Shown piece by piece: positions 52,887 through 61,095 of a stretch of 64,000 bases of DNA. The stretch lies in the NCBI RefSeq assembly GCF_016107625.1, contig NZ_JABASV010000002.1, positions 248,001 to 312,000 of the forward strand, read 5' to 3'. A model generated the notes under the pieces. It worked only from the letters and a program-made list of their open reading frames with translations, was not told where the DNA came from and made no database searches. The translations under genes were made by a program, and so were the position numbers. Source of the stretch: Vreelandella alkaliphila (GTDB lineage Bacteria > Pseudomonadota > Gammaproteobacteria > Pseudomonadales > Halomonadaceae). The number at the start of each line of letters is the position of its first letter. Position 1 is the stretch's first letter.

Positions 52887-54278
52887 ATGGATAAGTTGCT
52901 GAACGACCTTGTTGCAATCGTCGGTCCTTCGGGGGTACTGCTTGGTGATGATGTCTCGCAGCGTAGCGTAGATTGGTTTACAGGGGCGCCGTGTCGCGCT
53001 AAGGCGATTGTTAGGCCGCGCAGCACAGAACAGCTGAGCCGTGTTATGGCTTTGTGTTATCAGGCCGACCAGCCTGTGGTGACACACGGGGGCATGACCG
53101 GTATTGTGCATGGCGGGATGGCAAGTCCAGATGAAATCGTCGTGTCACTGGAGTTGATGAACCAAATAGAGGAGATCGACCCTGTTGGTTCCACAATTTT
53201 AGCTCAGGCTGGGGTGACCCTGCAGCGCGTACAGGAAGCAGCGCAAGAGATCGATATGCAGTTCCCACTAGACTTGGGGGCAAGAGGCTCTTGCACCATT
53301 GGTGGCAACATCGCCACCAATGCCGGTGGTATACGGGTAATTCGCTACGGCATGATGCGCCAGCAGGTACTGGGACTAGAGGCGGTACTTAGCGACGGCA
53401 CCGTAGTGAGCTCATTGAATAAAATGCTGAAAAACAATGCAGGATACGATCTGAAGCAACTGTTTATTGGCAGTGAAGGTACGCTGGGAATCGTTACCCG
53501 TGCAGTACTACGGTTACAACCCGACATGCCCAGCGAGCAAACGGCATTAGTAGCGGTGCCCTCTTTCGATGCGTTGACTCAGCTGCTGAATCTTGTCTCT
53601 CGTGAGCTAGCCAATAGCCTCAGTGCCTTTGAAGCGCTGTGGAATAATCACTATAAACTGATGACCACAGAAAGTGGTAAGCATGCGCCTGTACTAGCGG
53701 ATAACTCACCTTTCTACGCCATTATTGAAACACTGGGGCTGGATGAGGCCGAGGACGCTGAGCGTTTTTCCCAAGTGCTGCAAAAGGCACTAGAGGTCGA
53801 TTTGATCACCGATGCGGCCTTGGCGAGCTCCCAAGCCCAGCGTCAGGCGATCTGGGCCATAAGAGAAGATATCGAAGTGCTGGTGAACGAGCTGAAACCG
53901 ATGTTCTCCTACGATGTCAGCCTGCCGATTCCCAGTATGCAAGCGTATGTCGATATTTTAGAAGAGAACCTTGAAACCCAGTGGCCTCAATCAGGAAAAA
54001 TGGTGGTATTTGGTCATCTTGGTGATGGCAACTTACACATTATGATCACGGTACGTGACGATAGCCCGGACAGCCGACGCCAGGTTGAACAGCTTGTCTA
54101 TTCGTCTCTGAAAGCGTTTGGCGGTTCCATTTCTGCAGAACACGGCATTGGTCTTGAGAAAAAGGACTATCTGTCAGTTTCCCGTACCAGTGAGGAGATT
54201 GCCTTAATGAAACGCCTGAAAACCGCGCTGGATCCCAAAGGTCTATTGAACCCCGGCAAAGTGATAGCGCTGGACTAG
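52887..54278 (+). CDS. FAD-linked 2-hydroxyacid dehydrogenase (GlcD/D-2-hydroxyglutarate type)
   Basis: A 463-residue flavoprotein. The FAD-PCMH domain (about 35-220) has VRPRSTEQLSRVMALC, THGGMTGIVHGGM, LGARGSCTIGGNIATNAGG and FIGSEGTLGIVTRAVLRLQP. The C-terminal FAD-oxidase domain has GHLGDGNLHIMI and SISAEHGIGLEKKDYL, with the metal- and substrate-binding His/Glu residues, and ALDPKGLLNPGK. It oxidises D-lactate, glycolate or D-2-hydroxyglutarate-like acids. It diverges from the TRAP operon, which probably imports its substrate. Confidence 0.88.
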   Translation: MDKLLNDLVAIVGPSGVLLGDDVSQRSVDWFTGAPCRAKAIVRPRSTEQLSRVMALCYQADQPVVTHGGMTGIVHGGMASPDEIVVSLELMNQIEEIDPVGSTILAQAGVTLQRVQEAAQEIDMQFPLDLGARGSCTIGGNIATNAGGIRVIRYGMMRQQVLGLEAVLSDGTVVSSLNKMLKNNAGYDLKQLFIGSEGTLGIVTRAVLRLQPDMPSEQTALVAVPSFDALTQLLNLVSRELANSLSAFEALWNNHYKLMTTESGKHAPVLADNSPFYAIIETLGLDEAEDAERFSQVLQKALEVDLITDAALASSQAQRQAIWAIREDIEVLVNELKPMFSYDVSLPIPSMQAYVDILEENLETQWPQSGKMVVFGHLGDGNLHIMITVRDDSPDSRRQVEQLVYSSLKAFGGSISAEHGIGLEKKDYLSVSRTSEEIALMKRLKTALDPKGLLNPGKVIALD

Positions 54279-54313
54279 CGTTTGCCTGAATGGTTAGTAG
54301 GTATCGCCAGCCT

Positions 54314-55261
54314 TTAGGGAGCGGGTGTTATCAGCTCCCTAATTAGCGATCTTAACCAGTGTATACCGGAGTCGTGATCCTTCCTTTCATCCCAGCATAG
54401 GCATACTTTAAAGGGCGCTACATCCAGGGGCAGGGCGTAGAACTTCAGGCTATTATTGCGACAAATCACCTTGGCGGCACTCTCAGTCACCACGCAGAGT
54501 AAATTCGTCGAGACCAGTATCTCTTGAAGAGGAGTGATATAGGGTGTTTTGGCGACGATTTTGCGCTCTAACCCCAGTATTCTCAGTTTCTCATTGATTA
54601 ATAGTGGGCTATCTTCGCGGTGAGATAATGCGATTTGTGGGGCGTTTAAAAAAGCGTCAAGTGTGATCGTGTTGTTGTCTCCGTATAGGGAAGCATCACC
54701 AACACAGCCAATCACATCATCAAACAGGTATTCGTGATAAGAGGTGAGTGGCAAGCTTTCCAACTGCACCATGGCGAGGTCGATATCGTGGGCTTGTATG
54801 GCGTTCTGAGCATCTTCGGCACTGGCTATGCGGGTAGACAACATATTGAAGCATAAGTCGGGCGCATGAGTTAAACAGTGCTGAATAAGCTTAGGTTGTA
54901 ACTGCTGGCTTACATAGTCCACTAGGCTGACACGAAACTCGCGTTTCGATGTGGCCGGTGAGAACTCGCTGTTGCTATACACCGCCTGATCGAAGTAGAA
55001 CAACCCTTTGGCCACAGCGGCATCCATCTGCCGGGCAAGCGGAGTTGGCTGCATACCATCCAGCGTTTTAATAAATAGCGGGTCATCCATCAGCAGGCGC
55101 AACTTCTTTAGCGAATGGCTGACAGCTGGCTGGCTTAGGCAGAGCGCTTCTGCGGTAAGGGTTAAGCTCCTTTTCCAATAAAGCGTATGAAAAACCAATA
55201 ATAAATTGAGATTTATCTTATGCAGTCTCGTTGCCAACTTTATATTGGTTGGTTCAGTCAT
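54314..55261 (-). CDS. LysR-family regulator (NodD/LeuO-like branch)
   Basis: A 315-residue protein. The N-terminal helix-turn-helix reads NLLLVFHTLYWKRSLTLTAEALCLSQPAVSHSLKKLR, in pieces, followed by LMDDPLFIKTLDGMQPTPLA, the NodD/LeuO-type linker. An effector domain follows (FRVSLVDYVSQ start). It lies between the dehydrogenase and the second dctP, and probably controls these or the TRAP operon. A 9-bp perfect inverted repeat (54314-54342) overlaps its 3' end. Confidence 0.9.
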   Translation of the reverse strand: MTEPTNIKLATRLHKINLNLLLVFHTLYWKRSLTLTAEALCLSQPAVSHSLKKLRLLMDDPLFIKTLDGMQPTPLARQMDAAVAKGLFYFDQAVYSNSEFSPATSKREFRVSLVDYVSQQLQPKLIQHCLTHAPDLCFNMLSTRIASAEDAQNAIQAHDIDLAMVQLESLPLTSYHEYLFDDVIGCVGDASLYGDNNTITLDAFLNAPQIALSHREDSPLLINEKLRILGLERKIVAKTPYITPLQEILVSTNLLCVVTESAAKVICRNNSLKFYALPLDVAPFKVCLCWDERKDHDSGIHWLRSLIRELITPAP

Positions 55262-55382
55262 CAGGCGTCTCTAATTGGCAAAGGCTGTTCACGCAGTATA
55301 TTGACACTGCGCAAACAGCTATCGGTCACTTCAATAAAACCAACCTCACGCTACGGGAAGTCGAGCAGGTAGCAAAGACCGT

Positions 55383-56378
55383 TTACTTAAGTGCCTCCTG
55401 AATGCGCGGCAGGTAGTCACCAAACTGCTCGCCGTACTTCTCGTACACCGGCACAACAGCAGCTTGGAAGGCTTCCATATCCGGCGTTTCGTTGATTTCC
55501 ATACCGGCTTCGCGCAGCGCCGCCAGTTGGTCGGCTTCCATATCCGCATTCACTTGGCGCTCATGTTCGGCGGCTTCTTGGGCGGCTTCTTTCAGTACGG
55601 TTTGTGCCTGTTCTGGCAGCTGGTTCCAAACGGGCATGCCCATTACAAAAATGGCCGGGGCGTACGTATGGCGGGAAAGGGTCATGTAGTTCTGGGTTTC
55701 ATCCAGTTTGAACGAATGGATCACGTTCACCGGATTTTCCTGGCCGTCGATGGTGCCTTGCTGCATGGCGGTCAGCGCTTCTGTCCACGCCATGGGAATA
55801 GCGTTGGCGCCCAGCTCGCGGAAGGTGTCGGTGTACACCGGGTTTTCCATCACACGAATGCGTAGCCCATCCAGATCTTCCGGCGAATTCACCGCGCGTT
55901 CGCTGTTGGTCAGGTTGCGGAAGCCGCGCTCTGCGTAGGCCAAGCCTTTCAGATTCACATCAGACAGTTTATCCAGCAGCTCCTGGCCGATCGGGCCATC
56001 GAGCACGCCATAAGCGGCTTCTGGTGAAGGAAATAGGAACGGCAGTTCAAATACTGCCATCTCTTCGACAAAGTTGGCCACCGGGCCGTTGGTGATCAGC
56101 CCCATATCCACGGTGCCGATCTGCATGCCTTCCAGCAGCGTGCGTTCGTCACCCAGCGAGGCATTGGGGTAGATCTCGATGTTGACCTTGCCATCGGTGC
56201 GCTCTTCCACCAGTTCTTCAAACTTGGTCGCGGCGATATGGAAACCATCTTGCTCGTTGACCACGTGGGCCAAACGCAGGGTAACGGGGTCCATATCAGC
56301 AAAATCAGCGGCATTCGCGGCGCTTACTAGCGTCAGTGAAATGCCCAGTGCCAGCGTGTTACGTGCAAAAGTTTTCAT
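55383..56378 (-). CDS. Orphan TRAP binding protein DctP (copy 2)
   Basis: A 331-residue protein with signal peptide (1-23, ending ANAAD). Nearly every motif of copy 1 recurs, e.g. NASLGDERTLLEGMQIGTVDM (in pieces), GTIDGQENPVN and the C-terminal EKYGEQFGDYLPRIQEAL. No permease genes accompany it, so it may share DctQM of the operon at 49.8-52.6 kb. It is 121 bp upstream of the LysR gene on the same strand. Confidence 0.92.
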   Translation of the reverse strand: MKTFARNTLALGISLTLVSAANAADFADMDPVTLRLAHVVNEQDGFHIAATKFEELVEERTDGKVNIEIYPNASLGDERTLLEGMQIGTVDMGLITNGPVANFVEEMAVFELPFLFPSPEAAYGVLDGPIGQELLDKLSDVNLKGLAYAERGFRNLTNSERAVNSPEDLDGLRIRVMENPVYTDTFRELGANAIPMAWTEALTAMQQGTIDGQENPVNVIHSFKLDETQNYMTLSRHTYAPAIFVMGMPVWNQLPEQAQTVLKEAAQEAAEHERQVNADMEADQLAALREAGMEINETPDMEAFQAAVVPVYEKYGEQFGDYLPRIQEALK

Positions 56379-56521
56379 TATAGTGTGTTCCCAGTTTTAC
56401 TAAAGATAGGAAGTGCTCCCAAAGCATGCACCACACTGCGGAAAACGGTCAATCAAAGCGCCTGTAAAACCGCTGACTAGCTGGACACAGCGCGCCCACA
56501 CGGGTACGATACGCACCCAAA

Positions 56522-56598
56522 GCGCCCGTAGCTCAGTTGGATAGAGTGTCGGCCTCCGAAGCCGAAGGTCGTAGGTTCAATTCCTACCGGGCGCGCCA
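56522..56598 (+). tRNA. tRNA-Arg (anticodon CCG)
   Basis: A complete cloverleaf: acceptor GCGCCCG pairs with CGGGCGC, D-arm GCTC-AGTTGGATA-GAGT, anticodon stem TCGGC/GCCGA with loop CTCCGAA giving anticodon CCG, TPsiC arm GTAGG-TTCAATT-CCTAC, discriminator G and encoded CCA. The 3' end faces the phage-like region, the usual geometry for an integrase target. Confidence 0.96.
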
Positions 56599-56606
56599 AA
56601 CATATC

Positions 56607-56640
56607 AAGGGCTTACGTTAATGCGTAAGCCCTTTTGTTT
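56607..56640 (+). terminator. Terminator after tRNA-Arg
   Basis: An 11-bp perfect stem (AAGGGCTTACG and complement) with loop TTAATG is followed by TTGTTT. Confidence 0.85.
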
Positions 56641-57070
56641 TGGCCAGTCAGCAGCTATAACCACGCTAGTAACCACAAGCGGCAATCCCAAAGTGTTATG
56701 AGTCGGCATTATTTGGTGTTGCGTTTTGTTGCCTTGGTTGTTGCGCTCCCCTTTTTTAAGCTGGGGGAAGCGCGGGAAAGCTAGCACTACGAAACTTTCG
56801 TAATACCCGGCATTGGGGGGATTAGATGGAATAACCTCCTCACATTAGGACAGAGTGTCTTTAAGCGACTCTGTTAGCGCCTAGGGAATCGGCTAGGTTC
56901 CAAGCCCATTAGCGTTACCCAATGAACGGACATCGCCGGGAACGCCAATTTGGCCGTCTGGGGGTGGTCAGCGTGACCGCGGCTTGAAGTGACTCAGGCT
57001 CACAATTAAAAGATGGGAATCCTCACCTTTTCTCGGTTTCAAACCGCAAAATTCACTGCCTCGGTTTCAA
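56641..57070. other. Non-coding junction between tRNA and phage-like genes
   Basis: No credible gene is seen on either strand. The stretch has a short dyad ACAGAGT/ACTCTGT (56850-56874) and a direct repeat CTCGGTTTCAAA at 57032-57043 and 57060-57071, 28 bp apart. If the island integrated at the tRNA, this would be its left end, possibly carrying integrase/excisionase arm sites or a packaging site. Confidence 0.5.
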
Positions 57071-57098
57071 ATAAAAAGCCCCAGCGTTAGCCAGGGCT
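57071..57098 (-). terminator. Terminator of the terminase operon
   Basis: On the minus strand AGCCCTGGC, TAAC, GCTGGGGCT forms a nine-pair stem (with G-U pairs) followed by TTTTATTT. It ends the island operon about 100 bp after the large-terminase stop. Confidence 0.75.
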
Positions 57099-57197
57099 TG
57101 AAGCGCCTACCACCGTCACTACTACTCGGAACGTTGACGCGCAGGCTGTCGGGGTTTTCTCATGTCCGGGGCACTCTCCGACTAATCCCCTGTGCTT

Positions 57198-58568
57198 CTA
57201 TCTGAATCCAGGCACTCGAACCATCCTTGCCCTTTGCGGCTCCTTCCTCAAACAACCATAACGTACAGCGTCGGCGGCGTGATCTGGCCCCGTGGTTTCC
57301 ATATCCTCTATCCGCTTTTGATCACGGGCTAAGTAAGGCACGGTATCCCAGAAATACTCACAGTGCCGGGCGATATACAGGCCGGGGCGGTCGGGCTTGC
57401 CAGCATCCCCCAGTAGGCGGCGCATGATGTTCCACCCGGTGATACGGTCAGCCTTCTTCGCAGGGTGAAAGGTAACGCCAGCTTTCTGGAATTCATCGGC
57501 AATGCTTCCGGCCCCTGAACCTGTCTTGGCAAATATCGCATCGTCGGCCACGCCTTCGGGTTTCACGTCCCAATGCTGGCACCACTTGACGATCTCCTCA
57601 CCAAGCACGGGCACTGTCCAGCCTAGTCCGCGGTCTGGGTTCTCACGTCTGGCGGTGTGCATTTCATCCACCAGCACAATAGAGCCACGCGGGTAGAAGC
57701 GATCATCAGGCCCAAAGCCACCCGGTGATACAGCACAGATATACGTCACGCTGGGGGCGCTGCTTCCGAAGTCGTGGGTAAGGTATACCGTCCAATCGTC
57801 GGGGATTTCCTGCCAGGTGGGTACGGCGTTGCGGCTCTCCTCCAACACAGACGCGAAGTAGGCGCCACGGTTAACGGCCCAATCTCCCTCTACCCATGCC
57901 CTCAATAGTTCAGGATCATCAGGGCACGCGCTTTCTAGCTGGTCGCGGTATTGCTCACGGTCTATCAGGTGGTTGCCTTGGAAGGTGGAAGGGCAGTACA
58001 GCCATTGGCGCTTGCTCTTTTCCTCGTAAAACGGCTTCCAGGGCTCAGCCTGAAACACATAGCGGCGGGCGATCCAATGATGGCCAGGGCCGCCAGGGTT
58101 AGCAGCCACCACCACGCGGATAGGCATGTCTTTAGGGCCACGCAAGTTGGAGCGCATCAGGTCGAGAAGGTCAGGGGTTGGGTACTGTCCCGCTTCATCA
58201 ATAATCAGCAGCGTGAAGCTACGGCCTTGGTACTTGGCATAATCGCCTTGGGTTTCTAGCTGGCCAAGTTCTAAATATCCCCCGTTGGGGAATTTCCAAA
58301 CATGCTCGCCTTGGTTATACCGGGCGCTGGTGCCGTACACCATGCCAAACAGCGTGCGGGTTATCAGCTCGAAGTCAGCTAGCCCCTTATAGGTCTTGCG
58401 AAGGTAGAGGATGCGGGCCTGATCCCCGTACATTTCAACGTGACGTAAGCACAGTAGGGCCAAGCCGTAAGACTTACCACCACCACGGCCACCGCCTAAA
58501 AACAGGTCTAGCTCTTCAGGGGCGGCAAGGGTTCGCTGTTGAAAGTCGTTAAGCTCAATCGCTTCCAC
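57198..58568 (-). CDS. Phage terminase large subunit
   Basis: The GTG at 58568 is preferred because GGGGAGG precedes it by six bases; an ATG five codons upstream has no such site. About 456 residues. Walker A is GGGRGGGKS (about 25-33), Walker B LLIIDEAG, and a coupling motif VVAANPGGPGH follows. The nuclease half has THDFGSS (first acidic residue), a central VADDAIF and TGPDHAADAVRY near the end, giving a complete RNase-H-like metal site. It would translocate and cut DNA during packaging. It overlaps terS by 14 bases. Confidence 0.92.
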   Translation of the reverse strand: MEAIELNDFQQRTLAAPEELDLFLGGGRGGGKSYGLALLCLRHVEMYGDQARILYLRKTYKGLADFELITRTLFGMVYGTSARYNQGEHVWKFPNGGYLELGQLETQGDYAKYQGRSFTLLIIDEAGQYPTPDLLDLMRSNLRGPKDMPIRVVVAANPGGPGHHWIARRYVFQAEPWKPFYEEKSKRQWLYCPSTFQGNHLIDREQYRDQLESACPDDPELLRAWVEGDWAVNRGAYFASVLEESRNAVPTWQEIPDDWTVYLTHDFGSSAPSVTYICAVSPGGFGPDDRFYPRGSIVLVDEMHTARRENPDRGLGWTVPVLGEEIVKWCQHWDVKPEGVADDAIFAKTGSGAGSIADEFQKAGVTFHPAKKADRITGWNIMRRLLGDAGKPDRPGLYIARHCEYFWDTVPYLARDQKRIEDMETTGPDHAADAVRYGCLRKEPQRARMVRVPGFR

Positions 58569-58959
58569 GCACCACCTCCCCATCTATTGTGCGGCTGAAG
58601 TCTTCCAGTGATTGCGGCCCCGGTAGCTGGAAGGTCACGCTTACACGGTTGGCCAATTCGCCTTGGTCGCCTTCACGGTAGCCATGACGGCACTTCAGCA
58701 GGAAGATAGCGGCTGTTACGTTGCCGCCTTCGGCTTGATCCATTAGGGCGCTTCTTAGCTTGGTATGCTCAATCTCTCGCCCTTCATCTAGCGCGTTTTG
58801 TAGCTCGGGGTGATTTTCCCGCCATGCTTGGAATAAAGCGGTGCTGATACCTAGCCCACGGGCCATGGCTTTGAGTGACAAGCCCCGCTGACTCATATCA
58901 AGAATTTTCTTTTCGGTGCCCTTGGGGGGCTTCTTTTGGGTTCCGGCGCACTTCGCCAT
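58555..58959 (-). CDS. Phage terminase small subunit-like protein
   Basis: A 134-residue basic protein. A helix-turn-helix (about 22-50: SLKAMARGLGISTALFQAWRENHPEL) is followed by a helical oligomerisation region (TKLRSALMDQAEGGNVTAAIFLLKCRHGYRE), the common TerS/terminase_5-like arrangement, and an acidic C-terminal tail. Position directly upstream of terL supports the call. It would recognise the island's packaging site. Confidence 0.8.
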   Translation of the reverse strand: MAKCAGTQKKPPKGTEKKILDMSQRGLSLKAMARGLGISTALFQAWRENHPELQNALDEGREIEHTKLRSALMDQAEGGNVTAAIFLLKCRHGYREGDQGELANRVSVTFQLPGPQSLEDFSRTIDGEVVRGSD

Positions 58960-58974
58960 ATCTTGCCTCCTAAA

Positions 58975-58992
58975 TGGCCCCCGTAGGGGCCA
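58975..58992 (-). promoter_or_regulatory. Hairpin between capsid and terS genes
   Basis: TGGCCCC/GGGGCCA with a four-base centre lies in the 40-bp gap after the capsid stop. There is no T-run on the minus strand, so it may be an mRNA-processing or attenuating hairpin that raises capsid over terminase expression. Confidence 0.5.
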
Positions 58993-58999
58993 AGGTCGG

Positions 59000-59989
59000 T
59001 TATTGAGCGCGGGCGATAAGGAAGGCCAGGGGTACGGCCTTACGCTCTACCACGCGGCTCCAATTGGCGGGAAGGGCTAGCTCGGAAAGGCTGGGGGATT
59101 CGTCGGCAACGGTATCTTCCACCCACGTAAAGCCAGCAGGGTGCATACCCATGTTCATGCGGCTGTGCAGGATTTGTTGACCGCCACCACGACCAGCAGA
59201 CGGTAGATTTTCAACTTCCGTACCATCAGCAATGCTCGGCTCAGCAGCGCCATAGCCCACGGCACCAGCACCAAACAGCGCGCAGGTGTAAGCGCCTTCG
59301 TTTACTGGTAAGCCGTCATCAACTACGGTCGCCAAGCCTCGGAAGGTGGCAATCGTTCCGCCTTGGGAATCGGGGATAAATTCGATCAGGTCATTCTTGA
59401 GGGCGCGGCGGTAAATGTCGCTGTGCATGGCGATAGAGACTAGGTTGCTCATCGAGTCGCCAAGGGTGCCAGTGGCATCAATCACCGCTTCAGCACCAAA
59501 CACACCAGCGGCCCCGGTCTCGGCGCTAATATCCAGCACCATATCACCGTCAAAGTTGGCGATGTTGTCGGCCATGATGCCGCGCAAAGACGCCACCAAG
59601 CGCTTTTGAAGCTGTCGATCCCAGTAGGCCACCACACGGCTCTGAATCTTCGCTAGGGCGTCATCCCCGGCGATTTCAGACGCTAGGTTCATGGCAGACC
59701 AGCTTTGGTGCAGATAGCTTTTACGCACAATCTGCTTCCCGCTGCCAATCTTCTTAGGGGTGGAGTGAATATCCGGGTCATCGTTAACAATATTGGCTTC
59801 GTCGTCTTCCAGGTCACGCCAGAAAGGCACGGTGAAGCTATGGGAGCCCGCTTTAAGTTGCTCGGCAATCACATTGTTTCGGACTGCAACACCAGCACGC
59901 ACCAGGGCGGTTTTTTGCATGGTTTCTTGCAGCGTGTAGCCAGTGAAAGTGGCGGGTTCAATAATATCGGTTAGGCGTACAGTAGCCAT
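59000..59989 (-). CDS. Phage major capsid protein (HK97-fold type, inferred)
   Basis: A 329-residue protein. The start MATVRLTDIIEPATF is typical of coat proteins that lack a cleaved delta domain. A central region (SWSAMNLASEIAGDDALAKIQSRVVAYWDRQLQKRLVASLRGI, in pieces) matches the long spine-helix area of capsid proteins in this family, followed by HSDIYRRALKNDLIEFIPDS and a loop giving TFRGLATVVDDGLP, the conserved adhesion strand. No protease gene is seen, so assembly may rely on the scaffold-like neighbour. It is upstream of terS, the reverse of the usual terminase-first order. Confidence 0.85.
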   Translation of the reverse strand: MATVRLTDIIEPATFTGYTLQETMQKTALVRAGVAVRNNVIAEQLKAGSHSFTVPFWRDLEDDEANIVNDDPDIHSTPKKIGSGKQIVRKSYLHQSWSAMNLASEIAGDDALAKIQSRVVAYWDRQLQKRLVASLRGIMADNIANFDGDMVLDISAETGAAGVFGAEAVIDATGTLGDSMSNLVSIAMHSDIYRRALKNDLIEFIPDSQGGTIATFRGLATVVDDGLPVNEGAYTCALFGAGAVGYGAAEPSIADGTEVENLPSAGRGGGQQILHSRMNMGMHPAGFTWVEDTVADESPSLSELALPANWSRVVERKAVPLAFLIARAQ

Positions 59990-60046
59990 GGAATCACCAT
60001 AAAATATGGGTTAAGTGATTCTCACAGACCATTAGTCTTGGAGGGT

Positions 60047-60128
60047 GCCCCATCAGGGCTAAGTTACTAACGCTAAGCGGTTAGTGGGCTTTGCCCCATT
60101 AGGGCGAGAAGGGCAGCCCCATTAGGGC
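60047..60128. repeat. Three palindromic GCCCCATYAGGGC iterons
   Basis: The 13-base word occurs at 60047-60059 (with ATC), 60093-60105 and 60116-60128 (both with ATT), all in the 154-bp gap between the scaffold-like and capsid genes. Each copy can form a short hairpin. Candidate roles are a packaging or replication recognition site, an operator or RNA processing. Confidence 0.75.
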
Positions 60129-60143
60129 CACCCGTTTACTATA

Positions 60144-60722
60144 TCACCGCATACCAAAGGTTGGCACGTTATCCGATCCTTCTTTCGGCTTGTCAGCAGC
60201 AGGAGCGGGGCGGGAATAATGACGGCCATCATTACCAAGCGCGCCACCGCCTTTAGGCTTGGGAAGGAAAAAATCTAGTTCCTCTAAGCCGCGTTCATCT
60301 ATTACATCTCGAATATCGTTAAACGTTAGCTCTCGCGGCTCCTCTTTATTGCCGTACTTCCCTTGCTTCACTGTTTTATAAATGGGATTGCCGTCTTTAT
60401 CGTGAATCCAGAATCGGCCCTCGTATTCATCCTGAATAATACTGAAGTGCTTTTCAAACGACTCTCGGAAGATAGAGCCAGCGCCGCTGACTTCCTTAAA
60501 CACAGCATTAACCGGGGCGTCGAAGGTAAAGGCGCGAAGCTCTGATTTAAGGCTCTGGTTTTCGGCCTCTAGGGCTTCCAGGCGTTCAGAGTATTCACCG
60601 CTACCCTGTTGGGCCTTTTTTACTTTACCCAATAGCTCGGCATTTTTGGCTTTCACCTTTTCCAGTTCGGCGGTAAGGCTTTCGTTATCGGCTTGCAGTT
60701 GCTCAATAGTGACTTCAGACAT
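60144..60722 (-). CDS. Coiled-coil scaffold-like phage protein
   Basis: ATG 60722 (AGAGG eight bases upstream) is preferred to GTG 60731; 192 residues. Residues about 5-65 are a strongly charged heptad-type coiled coil (LQADNESLTAELEKVKAKNAELLG). A folded middle follows (FRESFEKHFSIIQDEYEGRFWIHDKDGNPIYK) and a disordered Gly/Pro/Lys-rich tail. I do not recognise a named family. Position just upstream of the capsid gene, plus the coiled coil, suggests internal scaffolding. Confidence 0.55.
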   Translation of the reverse strand: MSEVTIEQLQADNESLTAELEKVKAKNAELLGKVKKAQQGSGEYSERLEALEAENQSLKSELRAFTFDAPVNAVFKEVSGAGSIFRESFEKHFSIIQDEYEGRFWIHDKDGNPIYKTVKQGKYGNKEEPRELTFNDIRDVIDERGLEELDFFLPKPKGGGALGNDGRHYSRPAPAADKPKEGSDNVPTFGMR

Positions 60723-61095
60723 ACTCGGCACCTCTTTTTAGTCGAGTGATAATCAAGTTGGCGGCATGACGGCCAGCGTTGTCGCGTTTGTGATAGGTAG
60801 GTTCATCGTCGGCAGCGGCGCGCCACTCTTCTACATAGCGTTCAGCCAAGCGTTGCTGCATTCGTGGGTGAAGGCGTAGAAGGCCAGTGGCCACATGGCG
60901 GTAATCTTCCGGCACCAGTGGGCAGCGTTCAGCGATCCATTCCAGCCAATCGGTAGACGTTACCGGGTGGTTATCTTCGTTTTTTTCTGAAAAAGGCCCA
61001 TCTACCTCCCCCCCTAAAGCCCCTAAAGGGCTTTTAGGTGGTTTACGGGGGGTGTCACCATCCCCTTTTTCTATTTTTTCAAGCCAGCGTCCCAT
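60715..61095 (-). CDS. Hypothetical island protein
   Basis: ATG 61095 follows GGAGGGCGAGTA and shares one base with the upstream stop; 126 residues. The N-terminal third is Lys/Pro/Gly-rich (KGDGDTPRKPPKSPLGALGG) and likely flexible. The rest is helical (WLEWIAERCPLVPEDYRHVATGLLRLHPRMQQRL, in pieces; AGRHAANLIITRL). It could be a replication accessory protein as it follows the DUF3987 gene. No family recognised. Confidence 0.7.
   Translation of the reverse strand: MGRWLEKIEKGDGDTPRKPPKSPLGALGGEVDGPFSEKNEDNHPVTSTDWLEWIAERCPLVPEDYRHVATGLLRLHPRMQQRLAERYVEEWRAAADDEPTYHKRDNAGRHAANLIITRLKRGAEYV

Noticed and set aside
54314-54342. Terminator between the dehydrogenase and LysR genes
   Set aside because: A 9-bp perfect inverted repeat exists, but it overlaps the LysR stop, has an 11-base loop and no T-run, so I did not call it as a terminator.
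56605-56787. Minus-strand 60-residue ORF beside the tRNA
   Set aside because: It includes the tRNA terminator hairpin and has no family features.
60047-60128. CRISPR array
   Set aside because: Only three 13-bp words with unequal spacing (33 and 10 bases) and no cas genes; not a CRISPR.
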